NCBI RefSeq assembly: GCF_009208585.1
Contig: NZ_WFLN01000004.1
Location: 124,001-188,000 of the forward strand
Direction of reading: 5' to 3'
Length of the DNA: 64,000 nucleotides
Source of the DNA: Fluviispira multicolorata
Lineage (GTDB): Bacteria; Bdellovibrionota_B; Oligoflexia; Silvanigrellales; Silvanigrellaceae
Shown in pieces: positions 35,283 through 43,665 of this stretch (the first letter of the stretch is position 1; each line of letters opens with the position of its first letter). Both the position numbers and the translations under genes were made by a program. The notes below the pieces were generated by a model that was not told where the DNA came from, ran no database searches, and saw only the letters and a program-made list of their open reading frames with translations.

Positions 35283-35837
35283 ATGAGTTCCTTTATTTCA
35301 GCAGATTTCATAATTCCCGAACATTTTATATGTCAAAGCTTTCAGCTTAAACCACTCTCTCCCCTCTTTGCAGCCGAAGATTTCATTGCAATTAAATTAA
35401 GCGAAAAAGAAATTAAATATGTCTTTGGACGAGCTCATGAATGGCCAACTTGTGATTTGTCATTTGACGATAATTACAATGATCTTGTAAGGCATGAAAA
35501 AGAATTTAATGAGAGAATTTCATTTGCCTATGCCATTTTATCACCTGATGATGGTCATTATTTAGGTTGTTTATATATTATGCCTATAAAATCAATAGAA
35601 GAAAATGATCTGCGAAAAACATTTTTCAATGCTCAAGCTTTTTTTTGGATTAATACGTCCTATAATAAAAATAATTTAGAACAAAATATTTTTACTGAAA
35701 TTGAAACTTGGTTAAAAGAAATATGGCCATTTCAAAAAGTTGCTTTCCCAGGAAGAACTGTTGCATGGGAAATTTGGGAGCAGTTGGAAAAAGGCTCTCG
35801 TATACAAAAAATCACTGAAAATGTTCTACAATCTTAA
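35283..35837 (+). CDS. GNAT-like acetyltransferase domain protein
   Basis: This 184-residue cytoplasmic protein resembles a GNAT subgroup. It has W-P-T-C-D-L-S-F-D-D-N-Y-N-D-L-V-R-H-E-K-E-F-N-E-R early, then F-A-Y-A-I-L-S and Y-L-G-C-L-Y-I-M-P, the beta4-beta5 region. F-F-W-I-N-T-S and W-L-K-E-I-W-P-F-Q-K-V-A-F-P-G-R follow near the end. The acetyl-CoA pyrophosphate loop (Q/R-x-x-G-x-G/A) is not obvious, so activity is uncertain. AAGGGG precedes the ATG. The next gene starts 22 bp after the stop. Confidence 0.7.
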   Translation: MSSFISADFIIPEHFICQSFQLKPLSPLFAAEDFIAIKLSEKEIKYVFGRAHEWPTCDLSFDDNYNDLVRHEKEFNERISFAYAILSPDDGHYLGCLYIMPIKSIEENDLRKTFFNAQAFFWINTSYNKNNLEQNIFTEIETWLKEIWPFQKVAFPGRTVAWEIWEQLEKGSRIQKITENVLQS

Positions 35838-35859
35838 TATTAAAGGCGATGAGGCAAGA

Positions 35860-36837
35860 ATGTTAAAAGAATATATAGAATGTTCATTCGCTACGAGGCA
35901 AAGTCAAGAAGACATTATTTGCTCCGTGTCTCCTATTGATGTGCAAATTTCTATTGAATTAAATGAACCATGGTCTTCGGTACCAAGTAAATCTGAAACA
36001 TTTTTACATCATAAGCATCTGTTCGAAGTGTTACCTAGCTTTTTTAAAGAGAAAATAAAAAGTGGTGTAAATCATTTTGCGCAAAATGAGTTTTCGCTTG
36101 CAAATCACACCCGTATTTTTTATTTTCAAAAAACTTCGCACGAATTTTCTGCTTATAAAAAAATAGAACTTCTTGTACCAAATCATGAATTTAAAGAAGC
36201 TATTTATTCTTTAAAAGATTATCAACTTGAAAATAAAAATGATTTTAAAAAATGGGAAGTAACTTTAAATAAAGACTGTCGAGAGGTGTTTATTTGCACC
36301 CATGCCGAAAGAGATAATTGTTGTGGAAAATATGGACTGCAAATATTTAATAAATTTAAAGAAGAAAATTCAAAATTAGAAAAAGGCAGATTTCGCATCT
36401 GGAAGTCCTCTCATATTGGGGGGCATCGTTATGCCCCCACTTTTTTTGAAGCCCCCAGTATGCGTTGGTATGGACTTTTTAATATAGAAGACGTACCTCA
36501 TTTTTTAAACAGAGTTGAAAATAATTTTCAAATTGAAAATAATTATCGAGGATTTAGTGGAATTAATAGTTCTTTTGTGCAAATGGCAGAAAAGGAATTA
36601 TTTAAAAAATATTCTTGGCAATGGGATCTTGCTCAAAATAAAAACTATGAAATTATTTTAAGTGATGATTGCAGCAATGCGACGGTGTTGTTTTATTTTT
36701 CTTTTCCCGATGCAAATGGCGTTGTTAAAAAAATCTATGATATCCAATTTGAAAAATTAATAACAGGCATTGCAAGTTGTGGTTCAGATGATAGCAAATC
36801 TGTAAAGCAATATAAAATTGTTGAAATTATTGAATAA
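35860..36837 (+). CDS. Sucrase/ferredoxin-like (thioredoxin-like [2Fe-2S]) protein
   Basis: The product has about 325 residues and belongs by motif to the Suc_Fer-like family. I-C-T-H-A-E-R-D-N-C-C-G-K-Y-G (around residue 145) and S-H-I-G-G-H-R-Y-A-P-T (around 190) provide Cys and His residues that in relatives bind a [2Fe-2S] cluster in a thioredoxin-like fold. The biological role of the family is unclear. The frame extends upstream into the GNAT gene (to 35740); ATG 35860 with GAGG five bases before it is preferred, ATG 35821 is the alternative. It is probably cotranscribed with the GNAT gene. Confidence 0.8.
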   Translation: MLKEYIECSFATRQSQEDIICSVSPIDVQISIELNEPWSSVPSKSETFLHHKHLFEVLPSFFKEKIKSGVNHFAQNEFSLANHTRIFYFQKTSHEFSAYKKIELLVPNHEFKEAIYSLKDYQLENKNDFKKWEVTLNKDCREVFICTHAERDNCCGKYGLQIFNKFKEENSKLEKGRFRIWKSSHIGGHRYAPTFFEAPSMRWYGLFNIEDVPHFLNRVENNFQIENNYRGFSGINSSFVQMAEKELFKKYSWQWDLAQNKNYEIILSDDCSNATVLFYFSFPDANGVVKKIYDIQFEKLITGIASCGSDDSKSVKQYKIVEIIE

Positions 36838-36841
36838 ATTT

Positions 36842-37021
36842 TTACGGCCAGTCGCACGTCTGGCTTTTATGATTCCACTTACCACCTTCGCTTTGGCAGG
36901 CATCTATTTGTAAGAAATGAATATTATAATTATGATTTACAAAGAGAAATCCATAATATGAAATGCATGGAAGAAATAGAAAAGTTGCTAATACAATGAT
37001 TATTTTGTTAATATTTTTCAT
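36842..37021 (-). CDS. Small secreted or membrane protein (59 residues)
   Basis: A short gene: residues 1-28 (M-K-N-I-N-K-I-I-I-V-L-A-T-F-L-F-L onward) form a signal peptide or membrane anchor. The mature end reads Q-I-D-A-C-Q-S-E-G-G-K-W then a second Cys in T-C-D-W-P. The I-D-x-C-x-x-x-G-G-x-W-N-x-x-x-x-x-C pattern recurs in tiny exported proteins of many Proteobacteria, from memory rather than a search; it implies one disulfide. AAGGG lies six bases before the ATG, and a -10 TATAAT lies at 37055-37050. Function is unknown. Confidence 0.72.
   Translation of the reverse strand: MKNINKIIIVLATFLFLPCISYYGFLFVNHNYNIHFLQIDACQSEGGKWNHKSQTCDWP
36847..36868 (+). terminator. Possible terminator shared with a small gene's 3' end
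   Basis: GCCAG (36847-36851) and CTGGC (36860-36864) with TTTT after it could stop transcription from the sucrase/ferredoxin-like gene. The hairpin lies inside the last codons of the opposite small gene, so the two ends overlap. Confidence 0.35.
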
Positions 37022-37049
37022 GGAGTACCCTTAACTTGAAAAACAAATG

Positions 37050-37055
37050 ATTATA
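37050..37055 (-). promoter_or_regulatory. Candidate -10 box of the small secreted-peptide gene
   Basis: TATAAT on the minus strand about 29 bases before the ATG at 37021; the -35 (GTTAAG, 17 bases upstream) is poor. Confidence 0.45.
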
Positions 37056-37197
37056 ACATTTTAGCATTTGTTCTTAACGAAATCCTCTCTTGAAGTTCTT
37101 GCTTCAAACAGGCTTTTGTATCAAATGCCAAAACCTCATTGTATGCAACTGCTATCGGCGATTTTATAAATAACTTTTCGAAAATATTATACTGTAT

Positions 37198-38841
37198 TTA
37201 ATGTTGATAAAAATCCACGGAAGATGCTGGGAGAGAAGTATTCCCTAAAATTATATCAGCAGATTTTTCTGCAATCATCATGACAGGGGCATAAATGTTT
37301 CCATTGGTTACATAGGGCATGACAGAAGCATCGACCACCCTTAGATTTTTGACTCCATGTACAAGCATTGTTTTTGGATCGACAACGGACATGGAATCTG
37401 TACCCATTTTACAAGTGCATGAAGGATGGAGTGCCGTTTCGGCATCTCTTTTAACCCATTCTAATATTTCTTCATCGCTTTCATAACGTGAGCCAGGAGA
37501 AACCTCTCCACCATTAAACTCATTGAGAGCATTTTGATTGAGAATTTTGCGCGCGCAGCGCACAGCTTCAACCCATTCTCTTTTGTCTTGCTCAGTAGAT
37601 AAGTAATTAAACTGCATGCTTGGGTGCATTCGAGGGTCAGTTGAACGAATTTTTATGTGTCCTCTTGCGTCGGAGTTCATGGGGCCGACATGCACTTGGT
37701 AGCCATGGCCGCCAGAAGGTGAAGAGCCATCGTAGCGGACTGCTAAAGGGAGAAAGTGAAATTGTAAATTCGGGTATGCGACATCATTATTACTTCTAAT
37801 AAATCCTCCTGCCTCAAAATGATTGGAGGCGGCAGCTCCTTTTCTTTGGAAAAGCCATTGAAATCCGATTTTAGGTTTGTTCCACCATTTGAGTGCAGGG
37901 TAGAGACTCACAGGTAATTTACAAGCGTGTTGTATATACACCTCTAAGTGATCTTGAAGATTTTGTCCGACACCAGGCAAATCTTGAATGATTTTTATTC
38001 CATGGGGTTTTAACTCTTCTGCATTGCCAATTCCTGAAAGTTGCAGAACTTGTGGAGAATTAATTGCTCCTCCGCAGCAGATAATTTCCCCTGCATAGAT
38101 TTTATGAGTTTTTCCATACCTAACATATTCAACTCCTACAGCACGATCTCCTTCAAAAAGAATGCGTGTTGTCATAGCCCTGCATTTGATACTTAAATTT
38201 GGGCGTTTTCTACGAATTGGATGAACATATGCTCTTGCTGCGGAAAGCCTTCTGCCTCGATTTATATTTCTATCGAAGCGTCCAAATCCTTCTTGCTTAT
38301 ATCCGTTGACATCATCAGTTAAAGGATGTCCTGCCTCTTGAACAGCATTAAAAAAAGCTTTAAATAATGGATTTTCGCAAGGGCCCGTCTCAAGCAAAAG
38401 AGGTCCTGTAAAGCCATGATAGGCATCAGCACCCACCATACGCGTTTCTGCTCTGCTAAAATAAGGCAGACAATGTTTGTAACCCCATGATTCCATGCCA
38501 GGATCTTGAGCCCATTTTTCGTAATCCATTGGATTGCCACGAATGTAAATCATCCCATTAATAGAACTCGAACCTCCTAAAACCTTCCCACGCCCATGAA
38601 AAATACGACGGTTGTTCATGTGAGGTTCTGGATCAGAATGATAGCACCAATCATATAATTTATTGCCTAATGGATACATAAGTCCTGCTGGCATATGGAT
38701 AAATATATCCCAAATATAATCTGGACGTCCTGCTTCTAGGACACAAACCTTATGGGATGAATTTGTACTTAAGCGATTGGCAAGAACGCAGCCCGCAGAG
38801 CCACCGCCTATAATTATAAAATCGTATTGATTCATACTCAT
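37198..38841 (-). CDS. betA: Choline dehydrogenase (GMC oxidoreductase)
   Basis: The 547-residue flavoenzyme has the N-terminal FAD dinucleotide fold [13 protein letters not shown], the GMC signature [15 protein letters not shown] and the second signature [25 protein letters not shown] contains the active-site His, and V-T-N-G-N-I-Y-A-P is at the end. It oxidises choline to betaine aldehyde and can go on to glycine betaine, an osmoprotectant. ATG 38841 follows AGAGG by about seven bases; M-S-M gives ATG 38835 as alternative. It is the last gene after choX, choW and choV. No betB or betI is present in the window. Confidence 0.92.
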   Translation of the reverse strand: MSMNQYDFIIIGGGSAGCVLANRLSTNSSHKVCVLEAGRPDYIWDIFIHMPAGLMYPLGNKLYDWCYHSDPEPHMNNRRIFHGRGKVLGGSSSINGMIYIRGNPMDYEKWAQDPGMESWGYKHCLPYFSRAETRMVGADAYHGFTGPLLLETGPCENPLFKAFFNAVQEAGHPLTDDVNGYKQEGFGRFDRNINRGRRLSAARAYVHPIRRKRPNLSIKCRAMTTRILFEGDRAVGVEYVRYGKTHKIYAGEIICCGGAINSPQVLQLSGIGNAEELKPHGIKIIQDLPGVGQNLQDHLEVYIQHACKLPVSLYPALKWWNKPKIGFQWLFQRKGAAASNHFEAGGFIRSNNDVAYPNLQFHFLPLAVRYDGSSPSGGHGYQVHVGPMNSDARGHIKIRSTDPRMHPSMQFNYLSTEQDKREWVEAVRCARKILNQNALNEFNGGEVSPGSRYESDEEILEWVKRDAETALHPSCTCKMGTDSMSVVDPKTMLVHGVKNLRVVDASVMPYVTNGNIYAPVMMIAEKSADIILGNTSLPASSVDFYQH

Positions 38842-38857
38842 TATTTTTCCTCTCAAT

Positions 38858-39718
38858 TTAAGTAAGAAATGTATGTGTTCCTTTAATATCTTCTGTAAAT
38901 CGTTTTACATTTTCGCAAGCAGGATTTTCTATAATGTCTTGTGGAGTTCCAATTTGGAGAATTTTTCCAGCATCCATAATCGCTATGCGAGAACCAATTT
39001 TAATTGCTTCTGAAAAATCGTGGGTCACAAAAATAATTGTTTTTTTAAATTTTTGCTGAAGCTCTAATATTTCGTCTTGTAGCTGTTTACGAATAAGAGG
39101 ATCGAGTGCTGAAAATGGTTCATCCATTAAAAGGACATCCGCTTGAGTCACAAAAGCTCTTGCTAAGCCCACTCTCTGTTGCATTCCACCTGATAATTCA
39201 TGAGGATAGTGTGATTTCCATTTTGCTAAACCAACAATTTCAAGCTTCTCTTCGACTTGTTTAATGCGTTCTGTTGACTTAATTCCTTGAATTTCGAGAG
39301 GGAAAGCAACATTTTCTGAAACCGTACGCCAAGGCATTAAGCCAAACTGTTGGAAAACCATTGAGACTTGATGCTTACGAATTTTTCTTAGATGATTTTT
39401 AGGACATTCTATTAAATTTATTCTTTGATTTGTCTCTGCATCTAAATATAATATCTGTCCTCTTGTTTTTCCAATAGTGCGGCCATTCATGCCATTTAAA
39501 CAACGTAACAAAGATGATTTTCCTGAACCAGATAAACCCATAATCACAAGAATTTCACTTTTATAAACGGAAAAGTTTACATTTTGCACAGCTATAACAT
39601 GTTTGAGTTCCTGATGAATGTGTTCTCTTGATTGACCCGCATCGAGTGCTTGAAATACTTTTTTTGAATTTTTTCCAAAGACAAGATCCAGTTGTTCAAT
39701 TTTAAAATGTTCTATCAT
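38858..39718 (-). CDS. choV: Choline/betaine ABC transporter ATPase
   Basis: This 286-residue ProV/ChoV-type ATPase has Walker [10 protein letters not shown], signature [10 protein letters not shown], Walker [13 protein letters not shown] and the switch His V-T-H-D. The N-terminal extension with [11 protein letters not shown] is the family's usual lead. It lacks the long C-terminal CBS pair of OpuA-type ATPases, as ChoV proteins do. It overlaps choW by 4 bp and is 16 bp from betA. Confidence 0.9.
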   Translation of the reverse strand: MIEHFKIEQLDLVFGKNSKKVFQALDAGQSREHIHQELKHVIAVQNVNFSVYKSEILVIMGLSGSGKSSLLRCLNGMNGRTIGKTRGQILYLDAETNQRINLIECPKNHLRKIRKHQVSMVFQQFGLMPWRTVSENVAFPLEIQGIKSTERIKQVEEKLEIVGLAKWKSHYPHELSGGMQQRVGLARAFVTQADVLLMDEPFSALDPLIRKQLQDEILELQQKFKKTIIFVTHDFSEAIKIGSRIAIMDAGKILQIGTPQDIIENPACENVKRFTEDIKGTHTFLT

Positions 39719-40551
39719 CTAACTGCCCCTATTTTTTGTGATGAATTTGCAAAAATTCGATCGAGTAAAATAGCGACAAAAACAATAGTCATTCCTGATT
39801 CAATTCCTTTAGAAATATTAACTGTATTGAGTGCTTGTACGACAGGTTTGCCTAAACCATCAGCACCAACAAGGGCAGCGACAACAACCATGGAAAGAGA
39901 AAGCATCATGCATTGTGATATTCCTGTTTTTATAGATTGCCATGCATGAGGAATTTCGACGGAAGAAAGTTTTTTCCAAGAGTTTGCGCCAAAAGAGTCT
40001 GCTACCTCAAGTAGAGCATGTGGAACATTAGAAATTCCTAAATAAGTAAGGCGAATAACTGCTGGCATAGCAAAGATAATTGTAGATATAAGTCCGGGAG
40101 CCATACCCAGGCCAAATAGCATGAGAGTTGGAATTAAATACACAAAAGTTGGAATTGTTTGCATAAGATCGAGAACAGGGCGCATAATTGCATAAATAAA
40201 AGAATGATGTGCACAAAGAATTCCTATGGGAATACCGACAAAAGTCGAAATTAAAGTTGCAAAAAGGACGAGGGTCATTGTTTCTAAAGTCTCTTCCCAA
40301 TAACCTAAATTAAGGATCGCTAAAAAACAAAAACTTATAACGAGTATGTTTTTTATACTGCGTTTGACGATAAAAATAAGAATTAAACTTGTAATTATAA
40401 AAGCGAGAGGAGGAAACCACATTAATAACGATATAAATTTCTCAATTATGCTTGCAATAGAGTCTGAGACAAATCGAAATTGATTTTCAAAAAATTGGGT
40501 GAGAAAGTTTACTCCATCTTGAGCCCAAGCACCAATGGGAAGTTTTTGCAT
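39715..40551 (-). CDS. choW: Choline/betaine ABC transporter permease
   Basis: The 278-residue protein has about six transmembrane helices in the ProW/ChoW layout. The permease loop reads E-V-A-D-S-F-G-A-N-S-W-K-K-L and follows M-P-A-V-I-R-L-T-Y-L-G-I. G-T-I/V-P-I-G-I near residue 115 marks the start of the core. It forms the inner-membrane path for choline or betaine with the ATPase gene it overlaps. Confidence 0.9.
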   Translation of the reverse strand: MQKLPIGAWAQDGVNFLTQFFENQFRFVSDSIASIIEKFISLLMWFPPLAFIITSLILIFIVKRSIKNILVISFCFLAILNLGYWEETLETMTLVLFATLISTFVGIPIGILCAHHSFIYAIMRPVLDLMQTIPTFVYLIPTLMLFGLGMAPGLISTIIFAMPAVIRLTYLGISNVPHALLEVADSFGANSWKKLSSVEIPHAWQSIKTGISQCMMLSLSMVVVAALVGADGLGKPVVQALNTVNISKGIESGMTIVFVAILLDRIFANSSQKIGAVR

Positions 40552-40568
40552 GAAAAATCCTTTTATAT

Positions 40569-41513
40569 TTATTTTTTCGAATTAAAAATATTTTTTTCAA
40601 TTGTTGCAAGTGTTGTTTTTGTCCCATCAAAATTATGTACGTTGTAAATCCATTTTTCTATTTTTGGCAGATTTAATTTTATCCATATTTGTGCAGCATC
40701 TTTAGGTTCAATTTTTTTATATAAAATCATGTCCATAAGTTGATTTTCATCATCAATGGAAAAGCGAATATTTTTTAAAAATTGAACTACATTTGGACAC
40801 TCTTTTGTATAATTTTTTCTTGAAATTGTAGAAACTGTAGATTTGCCTTGATTTGCGCCAAAGTAGTTTTCTCCTCCTTCTAAATAATTCATATTTATTT
40901 TATAGTTCATTGGGTGTGGTTGCCAACCTAAAAATACAATCCATTTTTTATTTTTATATGCTTGGTAAACCTGCATAAGCATAGCTTGTTCACTGGATTC
41001 AATTACTTTCCATTCTTTTAGATTATAAGCATTATCATCGATCATTTTTTGAATATTTTTATTTCCATCATTTCCAGGTTCGATTGCATATATTTTACCC
41101 TGAAATTTATTTTTAAATTTTTCAAGATCGGAAAATGATTTTACCCCTGCTTCGTATATATAATTTGGTACAGCCAATGTGTATTTTGCATTGTCTAACA
41201 GAGTTCCTAGATGTTCAATTTGATTATTATCTTTATATGGCTTTAAAATAGAGGCCATGGAAGGATACCAAGCGCCTAAAAAAACATCAATATCGTTATT
41301 TTTTAAACTGTTAAAAGTTATTTGCAGAGAAAGATTTTTTAATTTTGTTTCATATCCCATTGAATTTAAAATAGTTTTAGCTACTTCGGTTGTTGCTGTA
41401 ATATCTGTCCAACCCACATCAGAGATGCGAATGATCTTACAATCAGGTGTTGCATTTGCTTTATAAAATAATAAATTAAGTGACATTAAAGTAAAGTAAC
41501 ATGTTTTGCGCAT
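40569..41513 (-). CDS. choX: Choline/betaine ABC transporter binding protein
   Basis: The 314-residue protein has a signal peptide ending N-A-T-P-D and the OpuAC fold. I-R-I-S-D-V-G-W-T-D-I-T-A-T-T starts the mature domain. D-V-F-L-G-A-W-Y-P-S-M carries aromatic residues that in relatives cage the quaternary ammonium group, as do the W-x-P region (L-G-W-Q-P-H-P) and later Tyr/Trp residues. Choline is preferred to betaine because betA is in the same operon. Dispersed aromatic box residues fit the family, but ligand choice is inference. Confidence 0.88.
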   Translation of the reverse strand: MRKTCYFTLMSLNLLFYKANATPDCKIIRISDVGWTDITATTEVAKTILNSMGYETKLKNLSLQITFNSLKNNDIDVFLGAWYPSMASILKPYKDNNQIEHLGTLLDNAKYTLAVPNYIYEAGVKSFSDLEKFKNKFQGKIYAIEPGNDGNKNIQKMIDDNAYNLKEWKVIESSEQAMLMQVYQAYKNKKWIVFLGWQPHPMNYKINMNYLEGGENYFGANQGKSTVSTISRKNYTKECPNVVQFLKNIRFSIDDENQLMDMILYKKIEPKDAAQIWIKLNLPKIEKWIYNVHNFDGTKTTLATIEKNIFNSKK

Positions 41514-42024
41514 TATTCTTCTTCTTATTTAAATATTTTATAATTAAACATATTTTATTCATAATTAATTATCAAATTAATATCTCTCATATCATTTAGA
41601 GTGATACATATTCTTTTTAAAGATGTCAAATATGTTTTTTTGTTATATCGTATGAATTGATTTAAGTAAAAGCAAAATAATTGGATATCTATTAATAAAG
41701 GCATAAATATAAAAACAAAAGGAGACGAAAGTAATTAATTGATCTTTATATTAGATATTTTTTCAGCTTTAAATTATGCATTTTTAATAATTATTAATAT
41801 TAGTAAAATTATAGAATTTTTATTTATGTAAATGATTTTTAAAGTATAATTTGTTTAGATAGTTGGTTAATTGAGAGTTTTTTTGAATTTACATTGATTC
41901 ATTTGAAACTTGACTTTATCTATTGGAATGTTTATTAATTAGGCCGATGTGCTTGATGTTATTGTTATTTATTTTGCACGTAAATCTAGGGTATTATAAT
42001 AGTTGAAAGATTAGGAGAGTGTGT
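41514..42024. other. AT-rich divergent intergenic region
   Basis: About 510 bp of very AT-rich DNA between choX and the degenerate kinase gene. It should hold both promoters; no convincing -35/-10 pair, strong hairpin or open frame over 30 codons was seen. Confidence 0.5.
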
Positions 42025-43608
42025 GTGAGTTTCTCTGCCTCACTGTTGCAATTGTCTATTATAATGTCATTAATTATATTTTTGTTTATTTATTATATGA
42101 ATAACAAAAAACTATTGATAAAATCTAGAGAATATTCAAAAAGAATTAATGAAATTGAAAATGAAATGGAGATTAGGGAATATTCTATTACTAAGGAAAA
42201 GACTCAGTTTCAATTTCAAATTGCAAATGAAGTGAGATCACCACTTGTTCCTTTGCAATTTTTAATTGCAAAAGCTGAAGAGTTATCTGAAGAAAGTCGA
42301 AAATTATTAAGGCAATCAATCCATCGATTACAGGATATTTCTCAATTAATTATACATAATAACCAAGAAAAAAACGAAGACTTTTCCTTAATTGGGCACA
42401 CTCATGAAAAACATAAAGTTCAACTGTTATCAACTCTTATTCAAGATATTGTTTCTGAAAAAAGAATTCTATATCGTGAATTATTAGGGGTTGAAATTTT
42501 TGCAGAGTTAGGCCTATCTTCTTATGGCTTATTTGCTAAAATCCCACTCTTAGAATTTAAAAAAGTTTTGTCTCAGCTCATAGATAATTCTGTAGATACA
42601 ATTTCAAATAATGGCAGTGTTAAAATCCGTTTGTCATCTAGTGCAGATAATATTTTTATGTTCATTACGAATAGTGGAACTTATAAAGCAACTAAAGCAA
42701 TTCCAAAAATTATTTTAAGTGAATCGAATCGCTTGAAAACTACAAATAAAGGATCAGCTCTTTGTCATGCTAAAACAGTTGTTGAATCTATGGGGGGTAA
42801 GTTTGAATTTCGTGTTCAATTTGGTACAGGAGCAGCTGTAAAAATTATTCTTCCAAAAGTTTCTATTCCAAATTGGTTTGCTTCATCTTTAAAAATTAAG
42901 CCTAATTCTTATGTGGTTATTATTGATGAGGATGCATATATTCATAGTTTATGGCAAGAAAGTTTTAAAAATATATTATCAACTGATTTCAATATTCAGC
43001 TTATTCACTTTTCTCAACTTAAAGAAGTAATAGCATGGAGCGAAAGTGCAGAGTATAAAAAAATGGAGCATAAATATTTTTTAAGCGAATTTAATTTTAA
43101 CGATTGTTCTATGAGTGGAATAGATTTTATATCTATGATGCCATTTACAAATAATTCATTTATAGTAACAAATAAATATACAGAAAAAAATATTATAGCA
43201 ATTTGCCAAAAAGCAAATATAAAAATTATTCCAAAGGATAATTTATTTTTTATTCCACTTGAAGTATTAAAACCAAAAGATAAGCCAAATGCAATCTTAA
43301 TAAATGATGATTCTTTAATTAAAATGGTGTGGCATTTGACAGCTATTAAGCAAAATAAAAAAATTGTAATTTATAAAAATCTTGAAAAATTTCTTGATAA
43401 TCTTGAGATGTATGATCATGGAACCTCTCTATTTATAGATATCGATTATTTAAATAAAAACAGTGGAAATAAAAAGGTATTGCAAATTTATAATCTTGGT
43501 TTTAAACAAATTTATTTAATAACAGGACAAAATCCCAGTCTATTTATTCCAGCAAAATGGGTCAATGCAATTGTTACCAACGAGCCGCCTTGGTTATTAA
43601 AATGTTAA
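42025..43608 (+). CDS. Degenerate histidine kinase with two receiver-like domains
   Basis: The product has about 527 residues: an N-terminal membrane helix (about 8-28), a coiled coil (30-65), a DHp-like segment, a HATPase-like domain (about 140-285) and two receiver-like domains (about 290-405 and 415-525). The H box reads A-N-E-V-R-S-P-L, with Asn where the phospho-accepting His belongs. The G1 box has Asn for Asp (I-T-N-S-G-T), while L-I-D-N-S keeps the N-box Asn. The first receiver-like domain has F-L-S-E-F at the acceptor position; the second has L-F-I-D-I-D. GTG 42025 is chosen because AGGAG is seven bases upstream. It is probably a pseudokinase that binds or scaffolds another signalling protein. 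Confidence 0.75.
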   Translation: MSFSASLLQLSIIMSLIIFLFIYYMNNKKLLIKSREYSKRINEIENEMEIREYSITKEKTQFQFQIANEVRSPLVPLQFLIAKAEELSEESRKLLRQSIHRLQDISQLIIHNNQEKNEDFSLIGHTHEKHKVQLLSTLIQDIVSEKRILYRELLGVEIFAELGLSSYGLFAKIPLLEFKKVLSQLIDNSVDTISNNGSVKIRLSSSADNIFMFITNSGTYKATKAIPKIILSESNRLKTTNKGSALCHAKTVVESMGGKFEFRVQFGTGAAVKIILPKVSIPNWFASSLKIKPNSYVVIIDEDAYIHSLWQESFKNILSTDFNIQLIHFSQLKEVIAWSESAEYKKMEHKYFLSEFNFNDCSMSGIDFISMMPFTNNSFIVTNKYTEKNIIAICQKANIKIIPKDNLFFIPLEVLKPKDKPNAILINDDSLIKMVWHLTAIKQNKKIVIYKNLEKFLDNLEMYDHGTSLFIDIDYLNKNSGNKKVLQIYNLGFKQIYLITGQNPSLFIPAKWVNAIVTNEPPWLLKC

Positions 43609-43665
43609 GTTCAAAAATTAAGGTATTTTAAATTTCTATTCATTATATTTTATTGACTATTAAAA

